Source: Candidatus Gastranaerophilales bacterium
Lineage (GTDB): Bacteria; Cyanobacteriota; Vampirovibrionia; Gastranaerophilales; Gastranaerophilaceae
Reading direction: 5' to 3'
Assembly: GCA_905235155.1 (NCBI GenBank)
Contig: CAJOKJ010000023.1
Span: 1-43,070, forward strand
DNA length: 43,070 nucleotides
Made by a program: the position numbers and the translations under genes. Below, piece by piece: positions 15,463 through 24,463 of the stretch. The notes beneath the pieces were generated by a model, which saw nothing but the letters and a program-made list of their open reading frames with translations, was not told the origin of the DNA and ran no database searches. Within the stretch, counting starts at the first letter, position 1, and the number at the start of each line of letters is the position of its first letter.

Positions 15463-16143
15463 CTATACAAGTCCTTCCGTAAGAACTTTTGAAACAGCTT
15501 GTGCTCTTGATTCTACACATAATTTTTGCAATATATTGTGTACGTGTGCCTTTGCTGTTGAGATTGAGATTATACGTTTTTGAGCAATTTTAGGATTTGA
15601 TAAACCTTCAACCAACAATTCCAAAATTTCCATTTCGGTTTCTGTTAATCCGTAAGTATTTTTTCCTTCTTTATATTTTATTTCGCCCGTTGGGGCAACT
15701 GTTTCAACAGACTTTGGTGTTCTTTGAACTCTTGATAACACCATTCTTGCAATTTGAGGATCTAACCAGGCTGTGCCTTCCGATACGGATTTTATGGCAA
15801 GTTCAATTTGTTCTGCACTTGCTCCTTTCATAATATATCCGTTTGCACCTGCTTCAAATGCCGAAAATACATCATCCTCACTATCACGAGATGTAAACAT
15901 TAATACATTAATTTCAGGATTTGTTTCTTTTATTTCTTTTGTTGCTTCAATACCGTCAATTTCGGGAAGTCCGATATCCATTAAAACAACATCAGGTAAA
16001 AGGTTTCTTGTTTTTTCTACACCTTCAATACCATTTTCTGCTTCACCAATTAAGTCAATATCACCTATTTTTTCCAAAACAAGAGATAATCCCATTCTGA
16101 ACATCGGATGATCTTCTATTATAAGTACTTTTACATTTGACAT
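15463..16143 (-). CDS. NarL/FixJ-family response regulator (226 aa)
   Basis: Receiver domain (residues 1-120) with the acid pocket IEDH, phospho-acceptor Asp56 in VVLMDIGLP, the switch Thr in MFTSRD and Lys in IMKG. C-terminal LuxR-type HTH (about 165-226: LTETEMEILELLVEGLSNPKIAQKRIISISTAKAHVHNIL). A 40-residue linker between them is longer than usual. Its ATG overlaps the stop of the histidine kinase gene (TAATG), which implies translational coupling and a cognate pair. Confidence 0.93.
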   Translation of the reverse strand: MSNVKVLIIEDHPMFRMGLSLVLEKIGDIDLIGEAENGIEGVEKTRNLLPDVVLMDIGLPEIDGIEATKEIKETNPEINVLMFTSRDSEDDVFSAFEAGANGYIMKGASAEQIELAIKSVSEGTAWLDPQIARMVLSRVQRTPKSVETVAPTGEIKYKEGKNTYGLTETEMEILELLVEGLSNPKIAQKRIISISTAKAHVHNILQKLCVESRAQAVSKVLTEGLV

Positions 16144-17711
16144 TATACTGATAACCTTTCTTTTATTGGTTTAACCGCAACATCCGTTAATATAAATGAA
16201 AACTCACTTCCTTTGCTGACCTTACTTTCAAGCCAAATTTTTCCGCCATGTGCTTCTACTATTTGTCTTGATAAATATAAGCCCAAACCTGTTCCTGTTG
16301 AGCGTTTTCTACTTGTTCCCTGTGAAAATCTTTTAAACAAGTGAGGTATATCTTCTTTAGGAATGCCGTTTCCTGTATCAGAAACCGAGAATAAGAAATC
16401 TCCGCCCTGTTCTTTTACCGTAACTTCTATTTTTCCGCCATTATTTGTGTAATTTACTGCATTACCGCACAAATTTGCAATTACACGACCAATTTCTTGT
16501 CTGTCAGCGTTAATCATAAAATTGTTATCAGGTTCAAAGTTTACAATAAACTCAAGATTTTTTTTGTCCGCAAGTGGTTTTAATTCTTCATAACGCTGCA
16601 TTATGAGTTCTTTTACGTTGAAATTGGTTTTTACTAAATCTATTTTTCCTGCATCAAATTTATAAACATTCAGCAGACTGTTTACCAATCCTAAAAGACC
16701 TTCGTTATTTGCTTTCATTGTGGATAATAGCATTTTTTGTCTGTCGTTTAAGTCCCCAACCGTTCCGTCAAGGAAGAAATCTAATGTCTGAATTTCTGCG
16801 GTTAAAGGTGTTCTCATATCGTGAGTTAAGGTTGCAATAAAGTCATCACGAAGTCGGTCGGTTTCTTTTTGAACTGTTACATCACGAATAACTCCTACAA
16901 ATTTTGGTGATGCACTATCTTCGTTTTCTTGTGAAATTAATGCAAAATTAACTTCAACAGGAATTTGCTTTTCAGTCAAAGTATTTGCTATACTGCAATC
17001 TCTCAACACGGCTTCTCCGTCTTCTATACATTTTTCAAAAACTTCGTGTAAGTTTCCGCCAAAAAGTATATCGGACAGATTAGAAGCCAATAGATGAGAT
17101 TCACTCAATCCTGAAAGGTTTTCTGTTGCAGGGTTTAATTGTTCAATTTTACCGCTTTTGTCGGTAATAATTATACCGTCAGCACAGTTTGTGATTATAC
17201 CTTTAAGCTTTGAGTGTGCTTGATACAAATCCGCAGTCCTTTGAGCAACAAGGTCTTCCAAATTATGCGAATATGCTTCAAGTTCTTTTTTTGCGGCTTC
17301 AAGTTCGTCGATTTTTTCGTGTAATTTGTCGAGCAAATTACTTCTTTCAATACCGTTTTGAATTGTGATAATTAAATCGTCATTGTCCCACGGCTTTTCA
17401 ATGTATTTGTACAAGCCAATTTCATTGATTGCACGAATAGCATTTTCCTTGTCTGCATATCCTGTAAGTAAAATTTTACTTACATCAGGGTACATTTTTT
17501 TTGATGCAGATAAAAATTCAAGTCCGTTCATTTCCGGCATTATAAAATCCGAAATAATTATGTCGGGCTTGTTTTGTTCCAAAAATTCAATCGCCTCTTT
17601 AGGATTGTTAAACGCCACACAATTAGTGAACCCTTCCAATTTTAAAAGAGTTTTAAATGCTGACGTAACCATTTGTTCGTCATCGACAATAACTATCAAT
17701 CCGCTTTTCAT
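16143..17711 (-). CDS. Receiver-PAS-histidine kinase hybrid (522 aa)
   Basis: Domain order: N-terminal receiver (1-120, phospho-acceptor Asp55 in SDFIMPEMNG, KPW near 107), coiled coil (122-165), PAS (165-282, GIIITDKSGKIEQLNPATE), HisKA with His297 in ATLTHDMRTPL, then HATPase with N-box NLCGNAVNYTNNGG, G1 SDTGNGIP and GTGLGLYLSRQ. No membrane segment, so a cytoplasmic sensor. A kinase with a front receiver can integrate an upstream phosphorelay; this layout is frequent in cyanobacteria. First gene of an operon with the response regulator and the exported protein, with its own promoter. Confidence 0.93.
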   Translation of the reverse strand: MKSGLIVIVDDEQMVTSAFKTLLKLEGFTNCVAFNNPKEAIEFLEQNKPDIIISDFIMPEMNGLEFLSASKKMYPDVSKILLTGYADKENAIRAINEIGLYKYIEKPWDNDDLIITIQNGIERSNLLDKLHEKIDELEAAKKELEAYSHNLEDLVAQRTADLYQAHSKLKGIITNCADGIIITDKSGKIEQLNPATENLSGLSESHLLASNLSDILFGGNLHEVFEKCIEDGEAVLRDCSIANTLTEKQIPVEVNFALISQENEDSASPKFVGVIRDVTVQKETDRLRDDFIATLTHDMRTPLTAEIQTLDFFLDGTVGDLNDRQKMLLSTMKANNEGLLGLVNSLLNVYKFDAGKIDLVKTNFNVKELIMQRYEELKPLADKKNLEFIVNFEPDNNFMINADRQEIGRVIANLCGNAVNYTNNGGKIEVTVKEQGGDFLFSVSDTGNGIPKEDIPHLFKRFSQGTSRKRSTGTGLGLYLSRQIVEAHGGKIWLESKVSKGSEFSFILTDVAVKPIKERLSV

Positions 17712-17717
17712 AGCAAT

Positions 17718-17746
17718 ATAATACTCTACTTTTTAACCCATGCCAA
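17718..17746 (-). promoter_or_regulatory. Promoter of the kinase operon, leaderless type
   Basis: Minus strand TTGGCA (17746-17741), 17-base spacer, TATTAT (17723-17718), six bases, ATG at 17711. No ribosome binding site. Confidence 0.6.
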
Positions 17747-17773
17747 ATTCTTAACAAAGATTAAAAAAACGAA

Positions 17774-18049
17774 TTATTCATCTATAAGACTAAAATCTTC
17801 ACCCAATTTATCTTCTAAAACTTTAACAAACTCAGAAGGTTTCATTCCCAATGCTTCCGATATTTTCCATAATGTTATAAATTTGCAATCGACAACACCG
17901 TTTTCAATTCTGTTCAAGTTACCATTGCCTATGTCAAATTCATTGGCAAGTTTGTTGCAAGATAATTTTATTTTACTTTCTCTAAGGTGTTTTATGGTTT
18001 CACCCATAACTTTTCTTAAATTTAGTGTTTTTTCATCCTTGCGTTGCAT
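17774..18049 (-). CDS. XRE-type HTH regulator (91 aa)
   Basis: One Cro/C1-type HTH domain: GETIKHLRESKIKLSCNKLANEFDIGNGNLNRIENGVVDCKFITLWKISEALG. The recognition helix is around GNGNLNRIENG. The last 20 residues (VKVLEDKLGEDFSLIDE) are acidic. Start set at 18049 because TATTAT lies six bases upstream, as in the other leaderless genes; the frame extends 5 codons more. It is divergent from the exported HAD gene, with overlapping promoter regions, so it may regulate itself and that gene. Confidence 0.85.
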   Translation of the reverse strand: MQRKDEKTLNLRKVMGETIKHLRESKIKLSCNKLANEFDIGNGNLNRIENGVVDCKFITLWKISEALGMKPSEFVKVLEDKLGEDFSLIDE

Positions 18050-18055
18050 ATATAC

Positions 18056-18061
18056 ATAATA
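18056..18061 (-). promoter_or_regulatory. -10 element of the XRE regulator gene
   Basis: Minus strand TATTAT, six bases before the ATG at 18049. The -35 is weak. Confidence 0.45.
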
Positions 18062-18071
18062 CAAATATTAC

Positions 18072-18099
18072 TTGACAATGCTATCCATATATGGATAAT
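18072..18099 (+). promoter_or_regulatory. Promoter of the HAD gene with candidate operator
   Basis: TTGACA (18072-18077), 16-base spacer, GATAAT (18094-18099), six bases, ATG at 18106. The spacer contains a perfect 12-base palindrome TCCATATATGGA (18084-18095), and ATATATGGATAA is repeated at 18087-18098 and 18102-18113. These are good candidates for XRE binding sites. Confidence 0.6.
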
Positions 18100-18105
18100 G
18101 TATAT

Positions 18106-18543
18106 ATGGATAAATTTGTTTTTATATTTATTATTTGTTTGCTATTTCAGTCATTTTCTCCAATTTATGCTTTGGCACAGGATGATGTTTATGCGGGAAA
18201 AGAGTATAAGAAAGTTATTATGATAGACCTTGACGGTGTATTAAATAATTATTCAAAATATGATAAAAACAGAATTCCGGAAATTAAAACAGGTGCGAAA
18301 GATTTTATTAAAAAACTTGATAAAACAGGTAAGTATGAATTGGTATTGTTTACGACTAGAAGTCCTAAACTTGCGACGGAGTGGCTTGTTAAAAACAAAA
18401 TTGATAAGTATTTTAAAGATGTAACAAATGTTAAATATCCTGCTTATATTTACTTGGATGACAGGGCAGTTCAGTTCAAAGGTAATTATGAAACAGCCTT
18501 TGAAGAAATTGAGGAATTTAAAATTTATTGGAAACAGTATTAA
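18106..18543 (+). CDS. Exported HAD-like phosphatase domain protein (145 aa)
   Basis: Signal peptide MDKFVFIFIICLLFQSFSPIYALA, then a compact HAD-type domain: motif I MIDLDGVLN, motif II LVLFTTRSPKLATEWLV, and the C-terminal AYIYLDDRAVQFKG with the acidic motif. These are typical of small phosphatase-like HAD proteins of about 120 residues, common in phages and plasmids. An export signal on this fold is unusual. Start set at 18106 from promoter spacing; the ATG at 18091 lies inside the promoter. The stop is one base from that of the convergent HlyD-like gene. Confidence 0.82.
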   Translation: MDKFVFIFIICLLFQSFSPIYALAQDDVYAGKEYKKVIMIDLDGVLNNYSKYDKNRIPEIKTGAKDFIKKLDKTGKYELVLFTTRSPKLATEWLVKNKIDKYFKDVTNVKYPAYIYLDDRAVQFKGNYETAFEEIEEFKIYWKQY

Positions 18544-18544
18544 T

Positions 18545-19588
18545 TTAACGAACTTTAATACTTTCATCCATATATTTTATTAGCGGATAGATAAAGAATT
18601 CAATTATTCTTCTTTTGCCGATTTTAATTTCATTTGTTGTTGACATACCAAATTTAATTGTTTGTTCTTTACCTTCAACCATAAGAGTTTTGTTTTTAGG
18701 GTTAATAAATACTTCATAAACTGGGCCTAATTTTTCGTCTTCAATGCTGTTAGGTGAAACAACTGTTACTTCACCGTTTAGGATTCCGTATTTTTGAAAG
18801 TTGTATGTATCAACTTTTATTGATACAGGCATTCCGACCTCAACAAAGCCTATATCCTGATTTAGAACTTTTGCTTTTATTGCCATAGAAGCGTCTTTTG
18901 GTACTATTGTCATAAGTTTTTCCGCAGGAGTAACGACACCTCCTATTGTGTGTACAAAAATTGTGTTTACATAACCGCTTATAGGGGCTTTAATAATTTG
19001 TTTTTGTTTTTCTATTTGTATTCTTTTGTTATGAATTTCTGATAATGCCGCACTTGTTGCACCAATGCTGTGAGTTAATTCGGTTGTTTCTTTGGCGGCT
19101 TCATCATATTTTGACATTGGAATTATATCTTTAACTTCTTCAAGTCTTTTTTTGTTTGCAACTGCAATTGATAGTTTGGCTCTGTCAGATGCAAGTTGTT
19201 CGGATAGTTTTGCTTCTTCTTGTCTTAAATTATTCAGTTCCAATTCAGGTTCATATTCGGCAGGTGCAACTATTGCAACAACATCTCCGGCATTTACATA
19301 ATCACCTTCTTGAACATTTATTGATTTGACAACACCTTTTTCAAGCGATTGAACAATTTTTTCCTCTCCGTTTGGTATAATTAATCCTCTTGCTGTTATA
19401 ACAATGTCTACTTTTCCAAAATACATCCAAAGTGCTGATATAACAATAAACGCTATTATAAGCCAAAAAATAGTATTTCCTATCGGATTTATCGGACTGT
19501 CTTCTATTTCAGCCAAAAGAGGTTTAAACTCGTGGGAATCATCTTCTTTTGGTAATATTATATTTTTAATTTTTTCTAATAGTTTCAT
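18545..19588 (-). CDS. Type I secretion membrane-fusion protein, HlyD family
   Basis: Single membrane segment (NTIFWLIIAFIVISALWMYFG, about 36-56), then the lipoyl/beta-barrel part (GLIIPNGEEKIVQSLEKGVVKSINVQEGDYVNAGDVVA), a coiled-coil hairpin (about 120-195), and the returning half (IIKAPISGYVNTIFVHTIGGVV and LMTIVPKD). Length 347, slightly short because the hairpin is short. Bridges the ABC transporter and the outer-membrane factor. Ribosome binding site GTGAGG. Third gene of the operon that starts at 23249. Confidence 0.93.
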   Translation of the reverse strand: MKLLEKIKNIILPKEDDSHEFKPLLAEIEDSPINPIGNTIFWLIIAFIVISALWMYFGKVDIVITARGLIIPNGEEKIVQSLEKGVVKSINVQEGDYVNAGDVVAIVAPAEYEPELELNNLRQEEAKLSEQLASDRAKLSIAVANKKRLEEVKDIIPMSKYDEAAKETTELTHSIGATSAALSEIHNKRIQIEKQKQIIKAPISGYVNTIFVHTIGGVVTPAEKLMTIVPKDASMAIKAKVLNQDIGFVEVGMPVSIKVDTYNFQKYGILNGEVTVVSPNSIEDEKLGPVYEVFINPKNKTLMVEGKEQTIKFGMSTTNEIKIGKRRIIEFFIYPLIKYMDESIKVR

Positions 19589-19601
19589 ATAACCTCACTT
19601 T

Positions 19602-21752
19602 TTATACTGATTGAGCCATATATAAGTTTTTGTAATATCCATCGTGTTTAAATAAATCTTCGTGTGTACCGACTTCGACAATTTCACCGTTATCGAAGCA
19701 TACTATTAAATCGCAGTCTTTTATTGTGGATAGTCTATGGGCAATAATTATCGTTGTCCGACCTTTTGAAATCATAGCCATATTATTTCTAATTATTCTT
19801 TCTGATTCGTAATCGAGTGCAGATGTTGCTTCGTCAAAAATTAAAATTCTCGGATTGGATATTAATGCCCTTGCTATTGCAATTCTTTGTTTTTGACCGC
19901 CTGAAAGACTTGAACCTCTCTCACCAACTTCTGTATCATACCCTTTTGGCATTTTTGATATAAACTCGTGAGCACCTGCTATTTGGGCTGCTTGAATAAT
20001 GCCTTCCATTGATATATTTGGTCTTGGAAGTGCTATGTTATCTCTAATTGTACCTGAAAACAGGAAGTTTTCCTGTAATACTATACCAATATTTGTTCTC
20101 AACCAGACAGGATTTATGTTTCTAATATCAATTCCGTCAATAAATATTGTACCTTCAGTTGTATAGTACAACCTTTGAATTAATTTTGCTATGGTTGATT
20201 TGCCGCTTCCGCTTCTTCCGACAAAACCTATTTTTTGTCCTGCTTTTATTTCCAAATTGATATTCTTCAAAACCATAGGTGCTTCAACGTTATATCTGAA
20301 TGATAAATTTTCAATTTTTATATCACCTCTTACATGATTTAACGTAATTGCATTACCGGATTGAACTTCAATAGGGCTGTTCAAAATATCACCAATACGG
20401 TCAACAGCCAAAAGTGTTTGTTGAAATTCATTCCATAAGCCTACAAGACGTAGCATTGGGGCTGCAAATTGTCCTGAAAACATTTGAAATGCTATTAATT
20501 GACCTATTGTAAGTTTATTTTCGATTACAAGCATTACACCAACATATAAAATTGCAATTGTCATTCCTTTTTGCAAAAATCCGCAAATAGAACCTGTAAA
20601 ATTACCCATAATCGCAAGGTTAAAACTCGATTTTAAATATTTGCCAAGTTTTTCTTCCCATTTTTTAAACATTGAGCCTTCAATAGCAAGTGATTTTACT
20701 GTTTGAACTCCTGTTATTGATTCAACAAGGTAAGAATTGGAATGGGCACCCATTTGGAATTTATCTTCTAATCTGACACGCAATTCCGGAGTAATTAACA
20801 CGTATATAATTGCAATTATTCCCAAAAATCCCAATGATATAAATGTTAATTTAGGACTGTAAACAAACATTATTGCCAGAAATACAACTGAGAAAAAAGC
20901 GTCAATTAAAACCGATACTGATTTATTTGTTATAAATTCTCTTATTCTGTCTAGTTCTCGAACTCTTGCTGCGATATTTCCGACTTGCCTGTTTTCAAAA
21001 TATACGTAATATAATCTAAACAAATGTTTGAATAATTTTGCTCCTAATTTTGCATCAATTTTATTTGTTGTATGTATAAAAATGTAGTTTCTTGACAAGT
21101 TTAAGCAAAGTTCAAAAATAGCGACAACGACAAATGCAAATGCTAATACGTCAAGTGTTGCAAGAGTTCTGTTTACTAAAACCTTATCTAAAATTACCTG
21201 AGTAAATAAAGGTGTTACAAGTCCGAATAGTTGAACTACAAACGAACCCAACAAAACTTGTCCGATTATTTTTTTGTACTTGAATATTTCATTGAAAAAC
21301 CATTTAAAACCGAATTTTATGTCATTATTAAGCATTTTATGCCTAATTATAAGAATTTCGTCCTTCATTTGTGATTGTAAATCTTCGATTTTATGTGCAA
21401 CCGGATGGTCTTCAAGCGGAGTTAATGTTAGTGCTTTACCTTCTTCCTTTTTAAGTCCCAAAAGTACCATATAAGAATTATCTTTCAGCTGTATGATTGC
21501 AGGCAGTGGATATTTTTCAGGAAAATCTTTTAATTGAAGTGTTTTCTTTTTAACTTTAAAGTCTTTACCTTTTGCTATTCTCATTATTTCTTCAGGCGAA
21601 ATATCAGCAGTAGAAATTCCGTATTCACGAACGATTGACCTCATATCAATATCAACATTGTTCATTCTTGAAATTATTTCAAGAGAAATTAATCCTGTAT
21701 TTACATTTTTTGGTTTTTCTTGTTTGTTTTCGTTTATTTGTTTGTCTTCCAT
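19602..21752 (-). CDS. Type I secretion ABC transporter with peptidase-like domain, HlyB type
   Basis: Residues 20-135 form a C39-peptidase-like domain but contain no cysteine, so it is the inactive kind seen in HlyB, which binds rather than cuts the substrate. Then six membrane helices (about 160-430), and the ATPase: Walker A FVGRSGSGKST, Q-loop, signature LSGGQKQ, Walker B ILIFDEATSALD, H-loop IIAHRLSTI. Length 716 is normal. Homologues export unfolded proteins with C-terminal signals; no such substrate gene is obvious here. 13 bases separate it from the HlyD gene. Confidence 0.95.
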   Translation of the reverse strand: MEDKQINENKQEKPKNVNTGLISLEIISRMNNVDIDMRSIVREYGISTADISPEEIMRIAKGKDFKVKKKTLQLKDFPEKYPLPAIIQLKDNSYMVLLGLKKEEGKALTLTPLEDHPVAHKIEDLQSQMKDEILIIRHKMLNNDIKFGFKWFFNEIFKYKKIIGQVLLGSFVVQLFGLVTPLFTQVILDKVLVNRTLATLDVLAFAFVVVAIFELCLNLSRNYIFIHTTNKIDAKLGAKLFKHLFRLYYVYFENRQVGNIAARVRELDRIREFITNKSVSVLIDAFFSVVFLAIMFVYSPKLTFISLGFLGIIAIIYVLITPELRVRLEDKFQMGAHSNSYLVESITGVQTVKSLAIEGSMFKKWEEKLGKYLKSSFNLAIMGNFTGSICGFLQKGMTIAILYVGVMLVIENKLTIGQLIAFQMFSGQFAAPMLRLVGLWNEFQQTLLAVDRIGDILNSPIEVQSGNAITLNHVRGDIKIENLSFRYNVEAPMVLKNINLEIKAGQKIGFVGRSGSGKSTIAKLIQRLYYTTEGTIFIDGIDIRNINPVWLRTNIGIVLQENFLFSGTIRDNIALPRPNISMEGIIQAAQIAGAHEFISKMPKGYDTEVGERGSSLSGGQKQRIAIARALISNPRILIFDEATSALDYESERIIRNNMAMISKGRTTIIIAHRLSTIKDCDLIVCFDNGEIVEVGTHEDLFKHDGYYKNLYMAQSV

Positions 21753-21767
21753 TGTTTAAGTCCTATG

Positions 21768-23249
21768 CTAGTATTCTGTTGTAAGAATTTGAATACCTTT
21801 AGTTATTGCGTCTGCTGTTATTCTGTTTTTTTCTGCTTCTATATTATGTTCTAATATAGAAACTTTTACATCATTTTCTTCTATTGGAGATATAATTTTT
21901 TTAGAAACAAGCCTGTGAGTAGCTTTTTCTTTATCTAAAAGCATTTTTGTTATTTGGTTGTTTTCTTCATTTTGTTCGTTTAAATATATTAAATTTGAAC
22001 GCATTGTTGCAAGTTTTGCTGAAAATTCGGCAATTGCTTTATCTCTTTCAACTTGCAGTTGTTGAAGTTCTAATTGAACTTTACCGATATTTGCTCTGTT
22101 TTTCATTCCGTCAAAAAGTTGTGTGTTCAATGAAACTCCAACCGAAAAATTTGAAGGTCTTATATTACCTACACTTCTTGGATAATTTGTCTGATCAGAA
22201 CCATATAAATAGTATTTTGAATATGCGTTTATTTTGGGATAGTTCATTCTTTTTTGAACATAAAGTTCAAGTTCTTTTTTCTTTATATTATGTTCATGAA
22301 CTTTCCAAATAATACTTTTTGTATAATCTCTAAATGCGTTTATATCAAAATCAGTTCTTTTTATATCACATACTTTTAAATTATTTATGTCATAAGTTTC
22401 TCCTGTATAAAAGGACAGCCAATTTAATGATTCTTGCAGCATTGCACTTAATTCACTTATTTTGTTTTTTACTTTTGAAACTTTAATCATAGCATCATCA
22501 TATTCGGTTTTTGAAAGTTCTTTTGCGTCATAAAGTCTTGTTTTATATTCCAAGTTTTTTTCTTCAAGTTTTAAAATTTCCTTATTCAATTCGATTTGTT
22601 TTTTTGCTAATAAAATTTTTGCATAAGTGTCTATTAAAGTAAGGTTTAATTCTTGGAATTTTTCTTTTTCTTCAAGTTCTTTTATTACAACATCTTCTTT
22701 TGCAACTTTTAATCCGCCGCCTCTAACGCCAAAATCAAAAATGTTATATGTTAGAGTTATACCCATTACAGACTGAAATCTTGTGTAAGGATTGATAAAT
22801 GCATCTCCAATTGACACTACCGTAGATTCTCTTGCGTTACGAAGGTTCTTGGTATATTCTGTACCCATATTAAAGCCAAGCTTGGGAAAATAATCAGCTC
22901 TTGCAACTTTTACACCCTGTTTTGAAATAAGAACTTGAAAATCCGCTATTTTTAAATCGTATGAGTGTTCTTTAGCTTTTTGTAAAACTTCATCAAAATC
23001 AATTTTTGCGGTATATGTATTTTCATTTTTTGTTAAATTTAAAACTTCTTCTTGTTTTTTATTTTTTACTTTTTTAATTCTCTTTTTCTTTTTTAGTTTA
23101 GTCGTTTCTGTTTGATATTGTGAATTTATTTGTGATTCACTATTATTTTGCACTGCCATATCTTCAATAGCCATAGCACTTCCGCCAAGTAATTGAAAAA
23201 AAATGATAATATATAATATTTTTTTTATAAATCGGCTAATTATACACAT
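21768..23249 (-). CDS. TolC-family outer-membrane efflux protein (493 aa)
   Basis: Signal sequence up to GGSAMA (about residue 27), a Lys-rich linker (KKKKRIKKVKNKKQEE), then two OEP repeats: the first begins IDFDEVLQKAKEHSYDLKIADFQVLISKQGVKVARADYFPKLG and the second has MNYPKINAYSKYYLYGSDQ, VGVSLNTQLFDGMKNRANI. The long helices are predicted to form the periplasmic tunnel. First gene of the operon with ABC and HlyD partners, giving a complete type I secretion unit and showing that this cell has an outer membrane. The basic linker after the signal is unusual. Confidence 0.9.
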   Translation of the reverse strand: MCIISRFIKKILYIIIFFQLLGGSAMAIEDMAVQNNSESQINSQYQTETTKLKKKKRIKKVKNKKQEEVLNLTKNENTYTAKIDFDEVLQKAKEHSYDLKIADFQVLISKQGVKVARADYFPKLGFNMGTEYTKNLRNARESTVVSIGDAFINPYTRFQSVMGITLTYNIFDFGVRGGGLKVAKEDVVIKELEEKEKFQELNLTLIDTYAKILLAKKQIELNKEILKLEEKNLEYKTRLYDAKELSKTEYDDAMIKVSKVKNKISELSAMLQESLNWLSFYTGETYDINNLKVCDIKRTDFDINAFRDYTKSIIWKVHEHNIKKKELELYVQKRMNYPKINAYSKYYLYGSDQTNYPRSVGNIRPSNFSVGVSLNTQLFDGMKNRANIGKVQLELQQLQVERDKAIAEFSAKLATMRSNLIYLNEQNEENNQITKMLLDKEKATHRLVSKKIISPIEENDVKVSILEHNIEAEKNRITADAITKGIQILTTEY

Positions 23250-23332
23250 ACTTCAATAGCAAAATTATAACATGAAGTATTAAATAAAGAAAATTATATG
23301 ATATATTTAAAAATAGCAGAATAATATTGAAT

Positions 23333-24142
23333 TTATTTTATACCAATAATTTTTTTGAATTTTTCATCTGAATAATTTTCTTCTATTGTATTTCGTTTTA
23401 ATTCATATAAGTTACTGCCTTGTCGAATTTTTCCTTTATGAGTTGAAAATGCGGCTATTATACCTGCTTTTGCCAATATATTACAAACTTTTTTATTGTA
23501 TGAGCCGTACGGATATGCAAAATACGGTTTATCTGCGTGTTTTAGGCTTTCTTGAATGTCATATATAATTTCTTTTTCAGATTTTAATTTTAAAAACGGT
23601 TCATTAGTTGTTTTATCTCTTTTATGCATGTTATGCGTATGACTTGCAAATTCAAATACATTTTTGCTTTGTAATATTTCATCCTTACTTAAATATTGCA
23701 TTTTTGAAGGTTTATAGTTTTCATTTTTATCAGATATTTTACTTGTAATTAAAAAAATTACCGCATTCATATTTTGGCTTTTTAGTATCGGATAGGCATT
23801 TACATAATTATTTTTTCTTCCGTCATCAAAGGTTATTAAAACGCTATTTTTGGGTACTTCTTTTTTCCCTTCAATAAATAATAGCACATCATCAAGTGTC
23901 AAAGTGTTTATATTATTTTCTTTTAGTATATTCATCTGATGCTCAAATTTTTCTGTTGAAACAATGAATTTATCTCTTATATTACCATTTTCATCTAAAT
24001 ACTTTTTAGGAACATCGTTTTTATTAATTATGTTATGGTACATTAAAACAGTTATATACGGAGATTTTAAATTTTCATAACCCCATAATACAGATAATAA
24101 AACAAAAATTATTATTGTTATTATACATATTTTCTTTTTCAT
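23333..24142 (-). CDS. Membrane-anchored polysaccharide deacetylase, NodB/CE4 family (269 aa)
   Basis: N-terminal membrane anchor (KICIITIIIFVLLSVLWGY), then the CE4 domain: TVLMYHNI, the metal/base motif TFDDG (residues 104-108), the metal-binding SHTHNMH (167-173), and FAYPYGSYN. Length fits PgdA/IcaB-type enzymes that remove acetyl groups from peptidoglycan or biofilm polysaccharide. Acts outside the inner membrane. Single gene; a weak AAGGA site precedes it. Confidence 0.9.
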   Translation of the reverse strand: MKKKICIITIIIFVLLSVLWGYENLKSPYITVLMYHNIINKNDVPKKYLDENGNIRDKFIVSTEKFEHQMNILKENNINTLTLDDVLLFIEGKKEVPKNSVLITFDDGRKNNYVNAYPILKSQNMNAVIFLITSKISDKNENYKPSKMQYLSKDEILQSKNVFEFASHTHNMHKRDKTTNEPFLKLKSEKEIIYDIQESLKHADKPYFAYPYGSYNKKVCNILAKAGIIAAFSTHKGKIRQGSNLYELKRNTIEENYSDEKFKKIIGIK

Positions 24143-24221
24143 CTTTTATAATTCCTTAATTTATTCAAAATTATACTTTAAACAAAACGGGAAACTTAAA
24201 GACCATACCATTGTTCTTTGA

Positions 24222-24280
24222 AAAATAAATAAAGAAAGTCGGAAAAATCCGACTATCTTTATTTACCCCCGACACGATTG
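24222..24280 (-). repeat. 59-bp direct repeat, copy 1 (tRNA 3' end plus terminator)
   Basis: Identical over 59 bases to 24405-24463. It contains the last 15 bases or so of the tRNA-Arg gene and the hairpin terminator (AGTCGGA / TCCGACT) that follows it, but the rest of the tRNA is missing here. Such duplications of tRNA 3' ends are the usual trace of integrase action (att sites). Confidence 0.75.
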
Positions 24281-24404
24281 TCTTGAATTTTTTGCGTTAA
24301 ACGTGTCTTCGGATTTTGTTTCAAAGTTCTTTGAACTTTTCACAAAAGTCCTTCGCACTCTGCAAAAAATTCGCTCGAACGTAAAAACGTTCTCATCGTT
24401 TGTC
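24281..24404. other. 124-bp stretch between the direct repeats
   Basis: No ORF. It holds short palindromes (TTCAAAGTTCTTTGAA, AACGTAAAAACGTT). It could be what is left after deletion of an integrated element. Confidence 0.4.
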
Positions 24405-24463
24405 AAAAATAAATAAAGAAAGTCGGAAAAATCCGACTATCTTTATTTACCCCCGACACGATT
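24405..24463 (-). repeat. 59-bp direct repeat, copy 2 (authentic tRNA 3' end and terminator)
   Basis: The copy attached to the intact tRNA-Arg. The hairpin AGTCGGA-aaaa-TCCGACT with T-rich flank on the minus strand acts as the tRNA terminator. Confidence 0.75.

Noticed and set aside
21400-21752. Active C39 peptidase on the ABC transporter
   Set aside because: The domain has no cysteine, so it cannot be the processing type.
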